From Bin80 sp964291275 (GTDB taxonomy: Bacteria > Bacteroidota > Rhodothermia > Rhodothermales > Bin80), in the NCBI GenBank assembly GCA_964291275.2, contig OZ219799.1, positions 2,108,001 to 2,172,000 of the forward strand: DNA of 64,000 nt. The letters are read 5' to 3'. The position numbers were made by a program, and so were the translations under genes. This document shows positions 1 to 9,358 of this stretch, in pieces. Positions within the stretch are counted from its first letter, which is position 1. Every line of letters starts with the position of its first letter. The notes beneath the pieces are model-generated. The model did no database searches and was not told where the DNA came from. It worked only from the letters and a program-made list of their open reading frames with translations.

Positions 1-2
1 CC

Positions 3-944
3 GATGGGGTCGTACCATCACTCGATCACGGCAGAGTCCTCGCCGAGTCCATTGGGTATCCGGTCATGATCAAGGCCAGCGCAGGTGGAGGTGGTCGAGG
101 AATGCGTGCGGTAATGGATGTAGACGATTTTGAGCGTCAATTCCATGCAGCGCAGGCAGAGGCGGCAGGGGCATTCGGCAATTCCGATGTTTACTTGGAA
201 AAATTGATTCAGAAGCCTCGACACATCGAAATTCAGGTCATGGGGGATGGGCGTGGGACCACGTTGCATTACGGGGAACGGGAATGTTCTGTGCAGCGAC
301 GCCATCAGAAATTACTCGAGGAAGCTCCTTCGGTAGCGGTTGACAGCGATCTCCGTGCACGGATGGGTGCAGCAGCTGTTGCGGGAGCCGAAGCTGTTAA
401 TTACGAGGGCGCAGGTACCGTCGAGTTTTTACTTGATGCGGATAGAAACTTCTATTTCATGGAGATGAACACACGGATACAGGTGGAGCATCCGGTAACT
501 GAAGAGGTAACGGGGCAGGACCTGGTTGAGCAGCAGATCCTCGTAGCCATGGGGGAGCAGCTTTCCAATGAGAGTGTCAAAATGAATGGTCATGCAATCG
601 AGTGTCGTATCAACGCAGAGGATCCCACAAAAAACTTCCGGCCTGCCCCGGGGAAGATCAAGGATTTCCACCAACCCGGAGGCCTCGGAGTCCGCATAGA
701 TACACACGTCTATAACGGATATACAATCCCGCCACACTATGATTCTATGATTGCCAAGCTCATCACTCATGGGCCTACTCGGGAACGGGCTATTTGGCGA
801 ATGCTGCGAGCTTTGGATGAATTTGTGCTGGAAGGCGTTCCCACCACGATCCCATTCCATAAAGAATTGTTACAGCATCCCGCATTCATTCGAGGAGAAA
901 TTGATACGCATTTTGTAGAACGGCAAATGTTACCGCAGGACTAA
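3..944 (+). CDS. accC: Biotin carboxylase (acetyl-CoA carboxylase subunit), 3' part
   Basis: C-terminal ~313 codons of the ATP-dependent biotin carboxylase that carboxylates biotin on the carrier protein in the first step of fatty-acid synthesis. The frame is already open at base 3, so the gene begins upstream of the window. Visible signatures are the ATP-grasp glycine-rich loop (KASAGGGGRGM), the catalytic-region segment EMNTRIQVEHPVTE and PHYDSMIAKLI near the end. It stops with TAA at 942-944, directly before the gcvH leader, so the two may be cotranscribed. A pyruvate or propionyl-CoA carboxylase subunit would look similar, because these share the domain. The absence of a biotin-carrier domain before the stop favours a stand-alone AccC. 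Confidence 0.93.
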   Translation, partial: DGVVPSLDHGRVLAESIGYPVMIKASAGGGGRGMRAVMDVDDFERQFHAAQAEAAGAFGNSDVYLEKLIQKPRHIEIQVMGDGRGTTLHYGERECSVQRRHQKLLEEAPSVAVDSDLRARMGAAAVAGAEAVNYEGAGTVEFLLDADRNFYFMEMNTRIQVEHPVTEEVTGQDLVEQQILVAMGEQLSNESVKMNGHAIECRINAEDPTKNFRPAPGKIKDFHQPGGLGVRIDTHVYNGYTIPPHYDSMIAKLITHGPTRERAIWRMLRALDEFVLEGVPTTIPFHKELLQHPAFIRGEIDTHFVERQMLPQD

Positions 945-968
945 TTGATTTCCCATAAACCACGATTC

Positions 969-1352
969 ATGAATTTCCCCGAAGATCTTAAGTATACCGA
1001 AGAGCACGAGTGGGTACGTATGCATGAGGATGGTACCACCGTGACAATTGGTATCACTGATTATGCCCAGGGTGAACTGGGAGACATTGTGTTTGTAGAG
1101 CTGGAACCTGAAGGAGACGCCTATGAACAGGGAGAAGTGTTTGGTTCAGTAGAGGCGGTTAAGGCCGTTTCCGAACTGTTTCTTCCAGTGGACGGGATTG
1201 TCAAGCGACATAACCCTGCACTCGAAGCGAGCCCGGAGTTGGTCAACAGTGATCCCTTTGGTGAGGGGTGGATGATAGAGCTTAGTGTATCGAATCCAGA
1301 GCAACTGGAAGATCTACTGTCTGCCGAAGAATATGCCGATCAAGTTGCATAG
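969..1352 (+). CDS. gcvH: Glycine cleavage system H protein
   Basis: Small lipoyl carrier protein (127 aa) that shuttles the aminomethyl group between the P and T proteins of the glycine cleavage complex in the cytoplasm. The start MNFPEDLKYTEEHEW fits the family N-terminus. An upstream TTG at 945 would add eight unlikely residues. The lipoyl lysine is K65 in the segment GSVEAVKAVSE, followed by the usual C-terminal segment with NSDPFGEGW. It lies 24 bp after accC and 11 bp before guaA. No gcvT or gcvP is nearby, so its partners must be elsewhere in the genome. Confidence 0.95.
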   Translation: MNFPEDLKYTEEHEWVRMHEDGTTVTIGITDYAQGELGDIVFVELEPEGDAYEQGEVFGSVEAVKAVSELFLPVDGIVKRHNPALEASPELVNSDPFGEGWMIELSVSNPEQLEDLLSAEEYADQVA

Positions 1353-1363
1353 GCACTTCCAGT

Positions 1364-2926
1364 ATGGATGAGCGGATTGTCATTTTAGATTTTGGGGCCC
1401 AGTATACCCAATTAATCGCTCGCCGAATACGCGAGGCAGGTGTATTCTCAGAGATCCTTCCCTGTACTGCACCGGTTGAGAACTTTGCAACCGCGCGGGG
1501 TATTGTGCTTTCCGGGGGGCCAAGCTCTGTCTATGAGCCGGATGCACCACAACTGAATCTGGAGCTTCTCCAATTGCAGCGAGATGATGGTTCGCCTATG
1601 CCCTTACTTGGGATCTGTTATGGATTGCAGGCCTTGGTGCATTCCATTGGTGGCGCGGTGGAGGCTGCGGAACATCGGGAATTTGGGCGTGCATCTCTCA
1701 ATATTCTCCGGGATGATAAGCTGCTTGCCGGTATTGAAAACGGTGCACAAGTCTGGATGAGTCACGGAGATTTGCCAACGCATGCACCACCTGGCTATGA
1801 GGTCATTGCAGATACAACAAGTGCAGTTATTGCCGGACTACGTCACGTAACACTGCCACACTATGGTGTGCAGTTCCATCCAGAGGTCGTGCACACTGAA
1901 GGTGGGCAGCGCATCTTCGAGAATTTTGTGCGGGAAATCTGTGGTTGCCGTTGCGATTGGTCCCCGGCCTCCTTTATGACGCAGAAAATTGCAGAAATAC
2001 GCGAACTGGTCGGGAGAGACAGTGTCATCCTAGGCTTGTCGGGAGGGGTTGATTCATCGGTTGCCGCCCGTCTGATTCACGAGGCGATTGGTGATCAGTT
2101 AACCTGTATTTTTGTAAATAACGGGCTTTTGCGTCATGGTGAATGGGAAAGTGTACAGAACACTTTCCGTAATCATTTTCGGATTTGCCTGGAAGCAATT
2201 GATGCCAGCGAGCGATTCCTGACTCGCCTGAAGGGTATTACGGATCCAGAACGCAAACGTGTTATAATCGGCAATACGTTTGTGCATGTATTTGAGGAGG
2301 CAACGTTGGGAATTTCCTCTTCGCGGGGTGCCAAACCAAAATTTTTAGCCCAGGGCACGCTGTACCCTGATGTAATCGAAAGCGTCTCTTTCAAGGGGCC
2401 CAGTGTAACTATAAAAACTCACCATAATGTTGGTGGATTGCCAGAGGATCATCCATTTGAAATACTGGAGCCCTTCAGGGAGTTATTTAAGGATGAAATT
2501 CGAGAGATTGGCAGACTGTTGGCATTGCCAGAAGAGATTATTGGTCGGCATCCGTTTCCTGGTCCAGGGCTTGCCGTGCGTATCCTTGGACCGGTATGCG
2601 CAAGGAGCTTGCATCTCGTGAGGGAGGCAGACCGCATATTTATTGAAGAATTGCGTGCGCAGGGGCACTATGACGACGTATGGCAGGCTTTCGCGGTTCT
2701 TTTGCCGGTTCAGAGCGTAGGTGTAATGGGAGACGAGCGTACATATGAACAGGTGTGTGGGCTCAGAGCGGTCACCAGTACAGATGGGATGACGGCAGAC
2801 TGGGCCAAACTGCCCCTTGAATTTCTTGGATATGTAGCTAACCGGATAGTCAACGAAGTTCGGGGTATTAACCGCGTGGTGTATGACATTAGTTCAAAAC
2901 CGCCAGCTACCATTGAATGGGAGTAG
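1364..2926 (+). CDS. guaA: GMP synthase (glutamine-hydrolysing)
   Basis: Makes GMP from XMP using ATP and glutamine-derived ammonia (purine biosynthesis, cytoplasm). It is 520 aa, the usual full length. The N-terminal class I amidotransferase has nucleophile C85 in GICYGLQ and the FHPEV motif around residue 170. The central ATP-pyrophosphatase P-loop is LGLSGGVDSS. The C-terminal dimerisation domain ends with the typical KPPATIEWE. The start ATG at 1364 lies 11 bp after gcvH. The downstream gene starts 7 bp after the stop. Confidence 0.97.
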   Translation: MDERIVILDFGAQYTQLIARRIREAGVFSEILPCTAPVENFATARGIVLSGGPSSVYEPDAPQLNLELLQLQRDDGSPMPLLGICYGLQALVHSIGGAVEAAEHREFGRASLNILRDDKLLAGIENGAQVWMSHGDLPTHAPPGYEVIADTTSAVIAGLRHVTLPHYGVQFHPEVVHTEGGQRIFENFVREICGCRCDWSPASFMTQKIAEIRELVGRDSVILGLSGGVDSSVAARLIHEAIGDQLTCIFVNNGLLRHGEWESVQNTFRNHFRICLEAIDASERFLTRLKGITDPERKRVIIGNTFVHVFEEATLGISSSRGAKPKFLAQGTLYPDVIESVSFKGPSVTIKTHHNVGGLPEDHPFEILEPFRELFKDEIREIGRLLALPEEIIGRHPFPGPGLAVRILGPVCARSLHLVREADRIFIEELRAQGHYDDVWQAFAVLLPVQSVGVMGDERTYEQVCGLRAVTSTDGMTADWAKLPLEFLGYVANRIVNEVRGINRVVYDISSKPPATIEWE

Positions 2927-2933
2927 TGTGCAA

Positions 2934-4346
2934 ATGAGAGCCCGTTTTTCATCGATCTGTGTTGTGCTCATATGGGGGGCTGGAATATGCGCTGCTCAGG
3001 CGCCACTTGGGGAGTCGGCAGACGTGGAGGAGATTTTTGCTGCTGCGTTGGCTGCATTTGAGGGAGAGAATTACGCTGAAGCGTTTTTCGGTTTCAGAGA
3101 TGTGTATGAGCGGAAGCCAGTGCATGTGAAAACGACAGCAGCATATTTGATGGCAGGTAAGTCACTCTATCGTCACGGAGATCACCAGGCGGCCATTGAT
3201 CTTTTGGAGGAATTTACTCGTGAATATTCCAGCAGTCGTTACCGAGACGAGGCTGAACGCGTAATTGCGGCAGCTTGGCTAGGCCAAGAGCATACACGTG
3301 TGAACGACAGCGCGATAAATCTTGGTTTGGCTCTGCCTCTTTCGCGTGATGAACTGGCATTAACACGATCTATATTCAGCGGTGTACAGCTTGCTGTTGA
3401 AGATTACAATTCGCGCCATGAGCCGAAGATCAGGATTGTGTTCAGGGACACAAAAGATTCCGAGGCCGATGCCAGATCAGCAGCTAACGCGCTTGTGAAC
3501 GAAGGTGTATCTGTGATCATTGGTCCGCTATTCAGTGATCAGGTTCACTCCGCTTCCCATACGGCGGAGCAGCAGCAGACTGTGATGGTAGCACCACTGG
3601 CTACCGATGGCCAGATCACACGAGGGCGCCAATACGTTTTTCAGGTCAATGCTACGTTGTCGGAGCGCGGGCGTTATACAGCCCGCCAGGCCATCGACTA
3701 TTTGAATCTGCAAGATATCGGTATTGTGGTAGAAGTGGGCAATCCTATGAGTGAGGAAATGGCCCAGGGATTTGAAGAAGAACTTGCTGCTCGTGATATA
3801 ACTCCCACGTTTATTTATCAGATCGGGCCTGATTCGGATTGGACAAGGTTCCCGAGCTTGATCAGTTCGGATATGCTTGGGGCATCAGAAGGTGTCTATT
3901 TGGCCATACATCGCGATAATGAGGTGGATGCATCCCGTTTGATAGGAAGAACAGTTATTAATCTTAGGCGGACGGGGGCGCGACCAATCATACTAGGTCC
4001 ATTAGCCTGGCCTTCCCTCGATCTGGAAAACTATAACCTATCAATTCCGATATACTACACTGATGTCTACTACGTTAATAGTCTGAGCAGGAGGGTGCGG
4101 ACCTTTATCCGGGAATATGAAGTAGCTAATGGAGGCGCTGCACCCGACCGGTTCGCATATGTAGGCTACGATGTCACAAGTATGATATTAGAGAATCTGG
4201 ACGAGGGTGGGATACTACTGGAGCGTTTATTGCAGGCGCCGCTGTACGAAGGTTTAGGTATACGTATCCAATTTGGAGAAAATCGGCGTAATACAGAATT
4301 TTATTTCTTCAAACATACCCCCAACGGTCCGCAGAGGGTTCGCTGA
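2934..4346 (+). CDS. Exported TPR / periplasmic-binding (Peripla_BP_6-like) protein
   Basis: Predicted exported protein of 470 aa. Start ATG 2934 gives a signal peptide (MRARFSSICVVLIWG, cleavage near AAQA). Residues ~30-125 are tetratricopeptide-like helices (YAEAFFGFRDVYERKP, DHQAAIDLLEEFTREY). From ~130 on it is an ABC-type amino-acid-binding fold similar to LivK and penicillin-binding-protein activators: VEDYNSRHEPKIRIVFRDT, then IIGPLFSD and FAYVGYDVTSMI. LpoA-type activators combine TPR with this fold, so a role in cell-wall synthesis is possible. A transporter-binding protein is the alternative, but no ABC transporter genes are adjacent. A GTG at 2928 is a less likely start. Confidence 0.75.
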   Translation: MRARFSSICVVLIWGAGICAAQAPLGESADVEEIFAAALAAFEGENYAEAFFGFRDVYERKPVHVKTTAAYLMAGKSLYRHGDHQAAIDLLEEFTREYSSSRYRDEAERVIAAAWLGQEHTRVNDSAINLGLALPLSRDELALTRSIFSGVQLAVEDYNSRHEPKIRIVFRDTKDSEADARSAANALVNEGVSVIIGPLFSDQVHSASHTAEQQQTVMVAPLATDGQITRGRQYVFQVNATLSERGRYTARQAIDYLNLQDIGIVVEVGNPMSEEMAQGFEEELAARDITPTFIYQIGPDSDWTRFPSLISSDMLGASEGVYLAIHRDNEVDASRLIGRTVINLRRTGARPIILGPLAWPSLDLENYNLSIPIYYTDVYYVNSLSRRVRTFIREYEVANGGAAPDRFAYVGYDVTSMILENLDEGGILLERLLQAPLYEGLGIRIQFGENRRNTEFYFFKHTPNGPQRVR

Positions 4347-4369
4347 TAAGGATCCGCAAGTGTAGGAAA

Positions 4370-5974
4370 ATGACCAGGACAAAGCTCACTCCTCACCGAA
4401 CCACCGGTCTTGCCGCGGCGTTGCTGGCGGTGGTCCTTGCGAGCCCGGATCCCGCCGCCGGGCAGAACTGGGCCGCATTGGTCTCCGCGGAAACCACCTG
4501 CCGCGCCGAGCCCTCGCCTTCGGCGGATGCGGTGGGAATGCTCGAGATCGGAAACGTGATCCTGGGCAACCGAAGCGTATACACAATGGGGGGGTCGTGG
4601 ACGCATGTCCTGCCCGGCGGATCCGGCGGCTACGTGATTCCCGGTGGCTGCTGGGTGCCCTCGGCGAACCTGGCTCGGACTACGGAGACCGAGCACTTCC
4701 TGCAACTGGCCGACAGGCTGTTGTCCGCGGACGTCCGGCCTGCCCTTGATGAACTGCTTGCCGTCCACAACCTGTTCGGGCGTTCCTGGAATCGGGATCG
4801 GGTGGAGGCATCCGCCGCCCTCACCCAGCGGCGCACGGCCCTGCTGGCCAGGGCGGTGGAGGTGGCGCAGAGGCCGCAGTGGGGCGATCCCCGCCCGGCC
4901 GACGACCCGCTGGTGCTTGCATGGCTCGAGTCGCTCGGCGAACAGGTGAGGTACTCGGAAGGCAGGAGCGGCAGGGGCAAGTGGACGGTGTTCATGGGAG
5001 CACCCGAAGGGGAAGAGGAGCCGTCGAGGTCGCGGCAGGTTGAATCGGCGGCCGCGCCCGAGGGGAGGGGAATGGCGGTCATCGCGCCCGATGTGGCCTG
5101 TCGCACTCGGCCGTCGCGGACTGCGTGGAGTTGGATGACACTGCCGGTAGACTTGCACTTCCGCACGGAACGGGCGGATACGAGCGTCGCCGGCGATGTG
5201 TGGGTCTTCGTTCAGGAACATGGGTGCTGGGTGTTGGCGGTACACACCGCCGCGGGTGGCACGGACCAGCATGTGCTGGCGATCGCAGACCGGTTCCTGA
5301 GTTCGGGCGAGGCATGGACATTTGAGAATCACCTGCGGGTGCATAACGTCCTGTCCAGCCGAAACCGGGGGCACCGTGAGGACGTCGAGGCCTCGGCAAT
5401 TCTGGGACTTCGGCGGCTGCAGGTGTTGCGGGGTGCGCTCCGCTTCCTCCATCCCGGCGATGCCGATGCTCTGACGCATGCGTGGATCGGGTCGCTGGGA
5501 GACGAAGTAAAAGGTGCGCATGAAGGGCATATCTGGACTGTGAGCGACGAGGCGTATCTCAACCTGTACGAGAAGCACCGGCCGCACCCGTTCGCGGAGG
5601 AGATCCTGTGGGAGTACGCAAGCGAATCGGTCCGCCGTGACTGTGAGGGGGGGCTCGCTTGCAGCGTGAAGGAGAGCGTCATCAAAAGGCTGGCAAGGTA
5701 CTGGATCGACTTCCCGAATGGCCGTTACATCGCCGAAGCGGTGGAGTTGGGGCGGACCCAACTCGGCTACGGTCTCGAGTATTGCAAAGCCGCGCGGGGG
5801 GCCGAGCCGGACTCGCGGGAGGGCAGAATGTGGGGATGGTCGGAGTGGGACCACTCCGGTGAGGAGATCACGCGGGAGCTGCTGGCGACGCTCGAAGGGG
5901 TAAGTGAGGAGGACAAGGGGGCGCTGTTGGAGATGCTGGGGAGATTAAACAGGTGCGTGGGGGATGGGGGGTAG
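4370..5974 (+). CDS. GC-rich secreted protein with two SH3-like repeats
   Basis: Unrecognised 534-aa protein. The N-terminus has a signal peptide (LAAALLAVVLASPDPAAGQ). Two homologous segments follow, each starting with a bacterial-SH3-like core (TCRAEPSPSADAVGMLEIGN; then VACRTRPSRTAWSW). Each core is followed by a Cys-Trp strand (GGCWVPSANL; HGCWVLAVH) and a helical stretch (HFLQLADRLLSADVRPAL; HVLAIADRFLSSGEAWTF). The C-terminus contains more helices and several cysteines. GC content is far above the flanking genes, suggesting recent transfer. A long antisense frame covers most of the gene, but only this strand yields a signal peptide and internal repeats. The stop codon TAG lies inside the target duplication of the IS that follows. 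Confidence 0.6.
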   Translation: MTRTKLTPHRTTGLAAALLAVVLASPDPAAGQNWAALVSAETTCRAEPSPSADAVGMLEIGNVILGNRSVYTMGGSWTHVLPGGSGGYVIPGGCWVPSANLARTTETEHFLQLADRLLSADVRPALDELLAVHNLFGRSWNRDRVEASAALTQRRTALLARAVEVAQRPQWGDPRPADDPLVLAWLESLGEQVRYSEGRSGRGKWTVFMGAPEGEEEPSRSRQVESAAAPEGRGMAVIAPDVACRTRPSRTAWSWMTLPVDLHFRTERADTSVAGDVWVFVQEHGCWVLAVHTAAGGTDQHVLAIADRFLSSGEAWTFENHLRVHNVLSSRNRGHREDVEASAILGLRRLQVLRGALRFLHPGDADALTHAWIGSLGDEVKGAHEGHIWTVSDEAYLNLYEKHRPHPFAEEILWEYASESVRRDCEGGLACSVKESVIKRLARYWIDFPNGRYIAEAVELGRTQLGYGLEYCKAARGAEPDSREGRMWGWSEWDHSGEEITRELLATLEGVSEEDKGALLEMLGRLNRCVGDGG

Positions 5975-5976
5975 GC

Positions 5977-7415
5977 CCCATAAGCGTTAACTTGTTTTAG
6001 TGACAGAAAAATATCGTTCAATTTGATAGTTTCTGAGTCTGGGTGGCTCTGCCAGCGACTTGGAAATGATAGGCCAATGCTGAATCATTTCCTTCAAGGC
6101 GTAGTGTGGCTCAATTGCCCGCACAACTTGATTCAGTGCAAACTTAAAGTCTCTCCATGCACTTCGTCTGCACTGGATAGCCCCAGGGGGAAAATGTCCG
6201 TGCATGTCGGATGATTTTTTCGGTCAACAGTGCAACCATTAGCTTCCCGTAGAGCCACGCCTGTGAACTTTCCTCATCTAATTTCGGCAGATGTCCCAGT
6301 TGGGCCAATGATTTGAATCGTTTGAAGACCAGTTCCACCTGCCAGCGTAATCGATACCATTCCAGGATATCGTTCTCCGAAAATTCATCGACCGGGAAGG
6401 TCGTAAACAGGATAACATAGCGCGCATAACGTAAGGTTTCATCTCGTGGTCGATGCCCCTTGCGCTTTGCCGTCTTTAAGATCCGATTCTCTGCCTCTTG
6501 GATGGCTTCGTCTGCTTTGCGCAATGCACAAATACGTCCTTGGATTGGGGGAAAGGTTTTGATGAATACCGTCCAGACCCCCGCCTTCCCTGCCTGTTTG
6601 ATCGATTCCACGGAGGCTAATAAATCAAAGGACTGGCCGGGCTTCGTCTCGAACTGCAAGGCTCCAGTATTGACCCGCACGGTCACATAGCCGCCAGATG
6701 CCTCCACATGCTGGATTCCCAGAGCGGTTGCATATCCCCGATCCACCAAAATATAGTCGTCTGACCGGATGGGAAATTGCTTCAAGGACTCCCCCGTCCC
6801 TTTTCCTTTCGTCGCTGTTAAATTGAAAAAATCGCAACCCAATGCAGGTAGGGTTATGCTGTAGTGGAGTCTCCATAGAGATCCCGTACGTCCCGGCTCA
6901 CTGATGTGGGTCGCGTCAAACGCACGCATTTGACGTCCCACTCCCGCCGATACGCCAACTCCATGCTCCTGAAACAGCGCAACACACATCGCATGAAGCC
7001 ACCTACGAGACTTCTTCAGGCGCTTGAACAATGCGACCGCAGATAGATCCGCAATCTGAGCCTGACGAGCTCGTATGACCGTCTCTCGTAACGAATGACC
7101 ACATCCTAAATGGATCAACAAGGTTCGAAGTAGACATTCCGGCGACTTATCCTTACGTAGCCCGCGCAATGCACCAGATTCCTCGGCCAACTCCTGCCAA
7201 TTTTTCGGTAAAAACGAGAGCACAACCGCCCAATCCTCTTCCTCGGGCGCGCGTGTTACGGTTCCCTTCATCTGATTACGATGGTTGAATGATCAATCAC
7301 AGGTATATCCAACATTCTACCAAATCGGTTAGAATTCAGAATGCTGAAATCACGACAATTCCCGTGTAGAGATACCCAAAGATAATCAAACAGGAAACAA
7401 GTTAACGCTTATGGG
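5977..7415 (-). mobile_element. IS4-family insertion sequence, complete
   Basis: 1439-bp element bounded by matching terminal inverted repeats (CCCATAAGCGTTAACTTGTT at 5977 and its complement ending at 7415). It is flanked by an 11-bp direct repeat GGGGGGTAGGC at 5966-5976 and 7416-7426, in the size range of IS4-family target duplications. It carries one intact transposase gene on the minus strand. The intact ends, gene and target repeats suggest a recent insertion. Confidence 0.93.
6144..7271 (-). CDS. IS4-family DDE transposase
   Basis: Transposase of the flanking IS (375 aa). The first catalytic Asp lies in MRAFDATHISE, the second in ILVDRGYATALG. The glutamate sits in YRLRWQVELVFKRFK, which matches the IS4 YREK signature (Y-x2-R-x3-E-x6-K) exactly. 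The start ATG at 7271 lies about 145 bp inside the right inverted repeat. The reading frame is undamaged, so it is probably functional. Confidence 0.95.
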   Translation of the reverse strand: MKGTVTRAPEEEDWAVVLSFLPKNWQELAEESGALRGLRKDKSPECLLRTLLIHLGCGHSLRETVIRARQAQIADLSAVALFKRLKKSRRWLHAMCVALFQEHGVGVSAGVGRQMRAFDATHISEPGRTGSLWRLHYSITLPALGCDFFNLTATKGKGTGESLKQFPIRSDDYILVDRGYATALGIQHVEASGGYVTVRVNTGALQFETKPGQSFDLLASVESIKQAGKAGVWTVFIKTFPPIQGRICALRKADEAIQEAENRILKTAKRKGHRPRDETLRYARYVILFTTFPVDEFSENDILEWYRLRWQVELVFKRFKSLAQLGHLPKLDEESSQAWLYGKLMVALLTEKIIRHARTFSPWGYPVQTKCMERL

Positions 7416-7904
7416 GGGGGGTAGGCCCAGGCTGACTCGGGACTGTCAGTTTTTCTGTGTAAATGGCCCTCGCACTCATACGGGCACTCGGGTTCCCGCA
7501 CAGCGGTGTGTTTCCCCCGCGTCCGTGGGCGCGCCTCATGGATCCGCATTCCGAACAGATCCGGGCACGGCCATACACGCTGATCGCGTGGGCTTGGCCA
7601 CCGAGGAGGCTACGGCCTGATGGAGGTCGCGGATGGGGGCACCGCCCCCTTTCCCTCCGTGTCGGTGCGCCGTGATGCCTGAGCGCCGAACTGCCTTCGT
7701 TACCGCCCGCGTATCGGCGCCGAGTTCGCCGACTGGCGGGCTAAGGTCGCAGTCGCAGGCATACCCCTGTCATTGCTGATCCGGCGGGCCATGGCCCGTA
7801 TCAGGAACAGTTTTGTCTCGTTACGGTAACTGCGCAATGTTTCCACAGTGACCCACGTTAACTTCCTACAGCATTGAGCAGCGTGCGGGTTATTCGATTC
7901 CTTA
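7416..7904. other. GC-rich intergenic remnant after the IS4 element
   Basis: About 490 bp of GC-rich sequence without an intact gene. Just after the IS target repeat comes GGGACTGTCAGTTTTTCTGT (from ~7439), which resembles terminal sequences of IS256-type elements; this is recognition only and I cannot verify it. A frameshifted ribbon-helix-helix-like ORF lies at 7675-7829. The composition returns to the genome background about 100 bp before bamD, whose promoter should lie there. Confidence 0.45.
7675..7829 (+). pseudogene. Frameshifted ribbon-helix-helix (MobC/CopG-like) remnant
   Basis: From ATG 7675 one frame reads MPERRTAFVTARVSA. A shifted frame then continues AEFADWRAKVAVAGIPLS and LLIRRAMAR to a TAA at 7827-7829. 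Joined, these give a ~50-residue protein that looks like small ribbon-helix-helix DNA-binding or mobilisation proteins. This is an inference from pattern, not from a search. The frameshift and GC-rich context mark it as decayed imported DNA. Confidence 0.4.
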
Positions 7905-8705
7905 ATGAAAAACCGATTAATTATTCTTTTCTTGTTTGTCGCTGGGTGTGCGGGGTCAGGGCGTCTTAGCTATGATTCTCCCAGTGAGGCATATACGAAA
8001 GGGTTGGAGCATTACGAAGCTGGCCGTTACAGTCGTGCAGCCCAGTATTTCCAGGGCGTATTTGACTTCGGCCGGACAAGCGAATGGGCACCCAGTGCAC
8101 AATTGTACTTGGCCCGCGCTTATCGCCAGAACAGGGATTACATCTTGGCAGCCAGTGAGTATACCCGGTTTACGGAGCTTTACAGGGCCGATCCGCGGAG
8201 TGCAGATGCCGAGTTTGAGCGGGCCATGACATTCTTTGAGCGCTCTCCACAGATTGAATTAGATCAGACGAGCACCCGGCGGGGGATTGAAGTGTTCAAT
8301 CTGTATATTCAGCGCTATTCCGATCACGATTCCGTAGATGTTGCGATTCGGCATGTTGGAGAGTTGCGCCAGAAGTTGGCCGACAAGCAATTTCATGCTG
8401 CCAGGCTTTACGAGCGGCGGGGCCTCTACCAAGCGGCAGCACTGTCTTATGAGTTGGTATTTGACAAGTACCCAGACACTCCCTTGGCAGATGACGCATT
8501 ATTGGGTGCCATCAGGTCTTACATCGAGTTCAGCGCGCAGAGTATCACACAGCGGCAACCGGAGCGATTACAAAAAGCGATCGATCATTACCAGCGCCTG
8601 GTGGACCTTTTTCCTGAAAGCGAGTTGATGGATGTAGCCAGTGAGCTCAATGAGCAGGCGGAAGAAGAGCTTGATACGCTGATCGGAAACGGCACAGTAT
8701 TGTAG
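7905..8705 (+). CDS. bamD: Outer-membrane assembly lipoprotein BamD-like
   Basis: Lipoprotein of the BAM complex that inserts beta-barrel proteins into the outer membrane. It is 266 aa with signal peptide and lipobox LFVAGC (lipidated Cys15). TPR repeats follow through most of the length: EAYTKGLEHYEAGRYSRAAQ, AQLYLARAYRQNRDYILAAS, then ARLYERRGLYQAAALSYELV with the typical YPDTPLADDALL. It leads a same-strand group with nadD (24 bp downstream). BamD-type and YfiO-type tetratricopeptide lipoproteins are hard to separate, but length and motif order fit BamD. It shows that the organism has an outer membrane. Confidence 0.85.
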   Translation: MKNRLIILFLFVAGCAGSGRLSYDSPSEAYTKGLEHYEAGRYSRAAQYFQGVFDFGRTSEWAPSAQLYLARAYRQNRDYILAASEYTRFTELYRADPRSADAEFERAMTFFERSPQIELDQTSTRRGIEVFNLYIQRYSDHDSVDVAIRHVGELRQKLADKQFHAARLYERRGLYQAAALSYELVFDKYPDTPLADDALLGAIRSYIEFSAQSITQRQPERLQKAIDHYQRLVDLFPESELMDVASELNEQAEEELDTLIGNGTVL

Positions 8706-8729
8706 CGTATAGTGCACCTCGACGAATAG

Positions 8730-9344
8730 ATGAACTTGGGCATTTTCGGCGGAAGCTTTGATCCCCCGCATATAGCCCATTCGAGAATTGCCGAATTTGC
8801 ACGATCGGTTTTTGGGTTGGAACTGGTTTTATGGGTACCTGCATACGACCCACCGCACAAATCCCAGAACCAACTCACACAGTATCAAAACCGTCTGGGT
8901 ATGGTGCAGGCTGCTACAGCAGATCATGGATCCTTTCGGGTTTCTGATGTAGAGTCGATGCTTGAACGTCCGACTTACACTGTACGGATGCTTGAAGTGC
9001 TGAGGAAACGATACCCGGATGCTGAATTTTACCTGATTCTGGGGAGTGACAGTCTTAAGCAGTTTCACACCTGGTTACAGCCGGACATTATTGCCCAAGA
9101 GGTGCAGCTTCTGGTTTATCCTCGCGCAGGGTACTCTATTGCAGAAAAAGATTTGCCTGAATATCTGTGCGGGCGTGTTCAATTCATGGAGGCTCCTGAG
9201 ATGGCGATCAGTGCGGAGCGTATTCGCGGTAGACTTTCTAGCGGGCAATCTGTACGCCATTTGGTTTCAGACGGTGTACTTTCCTACATTATCAAACATC
9301 GTCTATACACAGGGTATAACAACTGCGGGGACAACAACGAGTAA
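8730..9344 (+). CDS. nadD: Nicotinate-nucleotide adenylyltransferase
   Basis: Converts nicotinate mononucleotide plus ATP to deamido-NAD in NAD biosynthesis. It is 204 aa, family length. The nucleotidyltransferase HxGH-type loop sits in GIFGGSFDPPHIAHSRIAEF. VPAYDPPHK, the substrate-side segment LILGSDSLKQFHTW and the C-terminal ISAERIRGRL (the ISSTxIR-type motif) are all present. It lies between bamD and the PhoU-like gene on the same strand. Confidence 0.95.
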   Translation: MNLGIFGGSFDPPHIAHSRIAEFARSVFGLELVLWVPAYDPPHKSQNQLTQYQNRLGMVQAATADHGSFRVSDVESMLERPTYTVRMLEVLRKRYPDAEFYLILGSDSLKQFHTWLQPDIIAQEVQLLVYPRAGYSIAEKDLPEYLCGRVQFMEAPEMAISAERIRGRLSSGQSVRHLVSDGVLSYIIKHRLYTGYNNCGDNNE

Positions 9345-9358
9345 TCCGCCCCGAGGTC

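Noticed and set aside
4301..5854. Long minus-strand open frame opposite the SH3-like protein gene
   Set aside because: It arises from the GC-rich composition. The product has no leader or domain pattern, whereas the plus-strand frame has a signal peptide and internal repeats.
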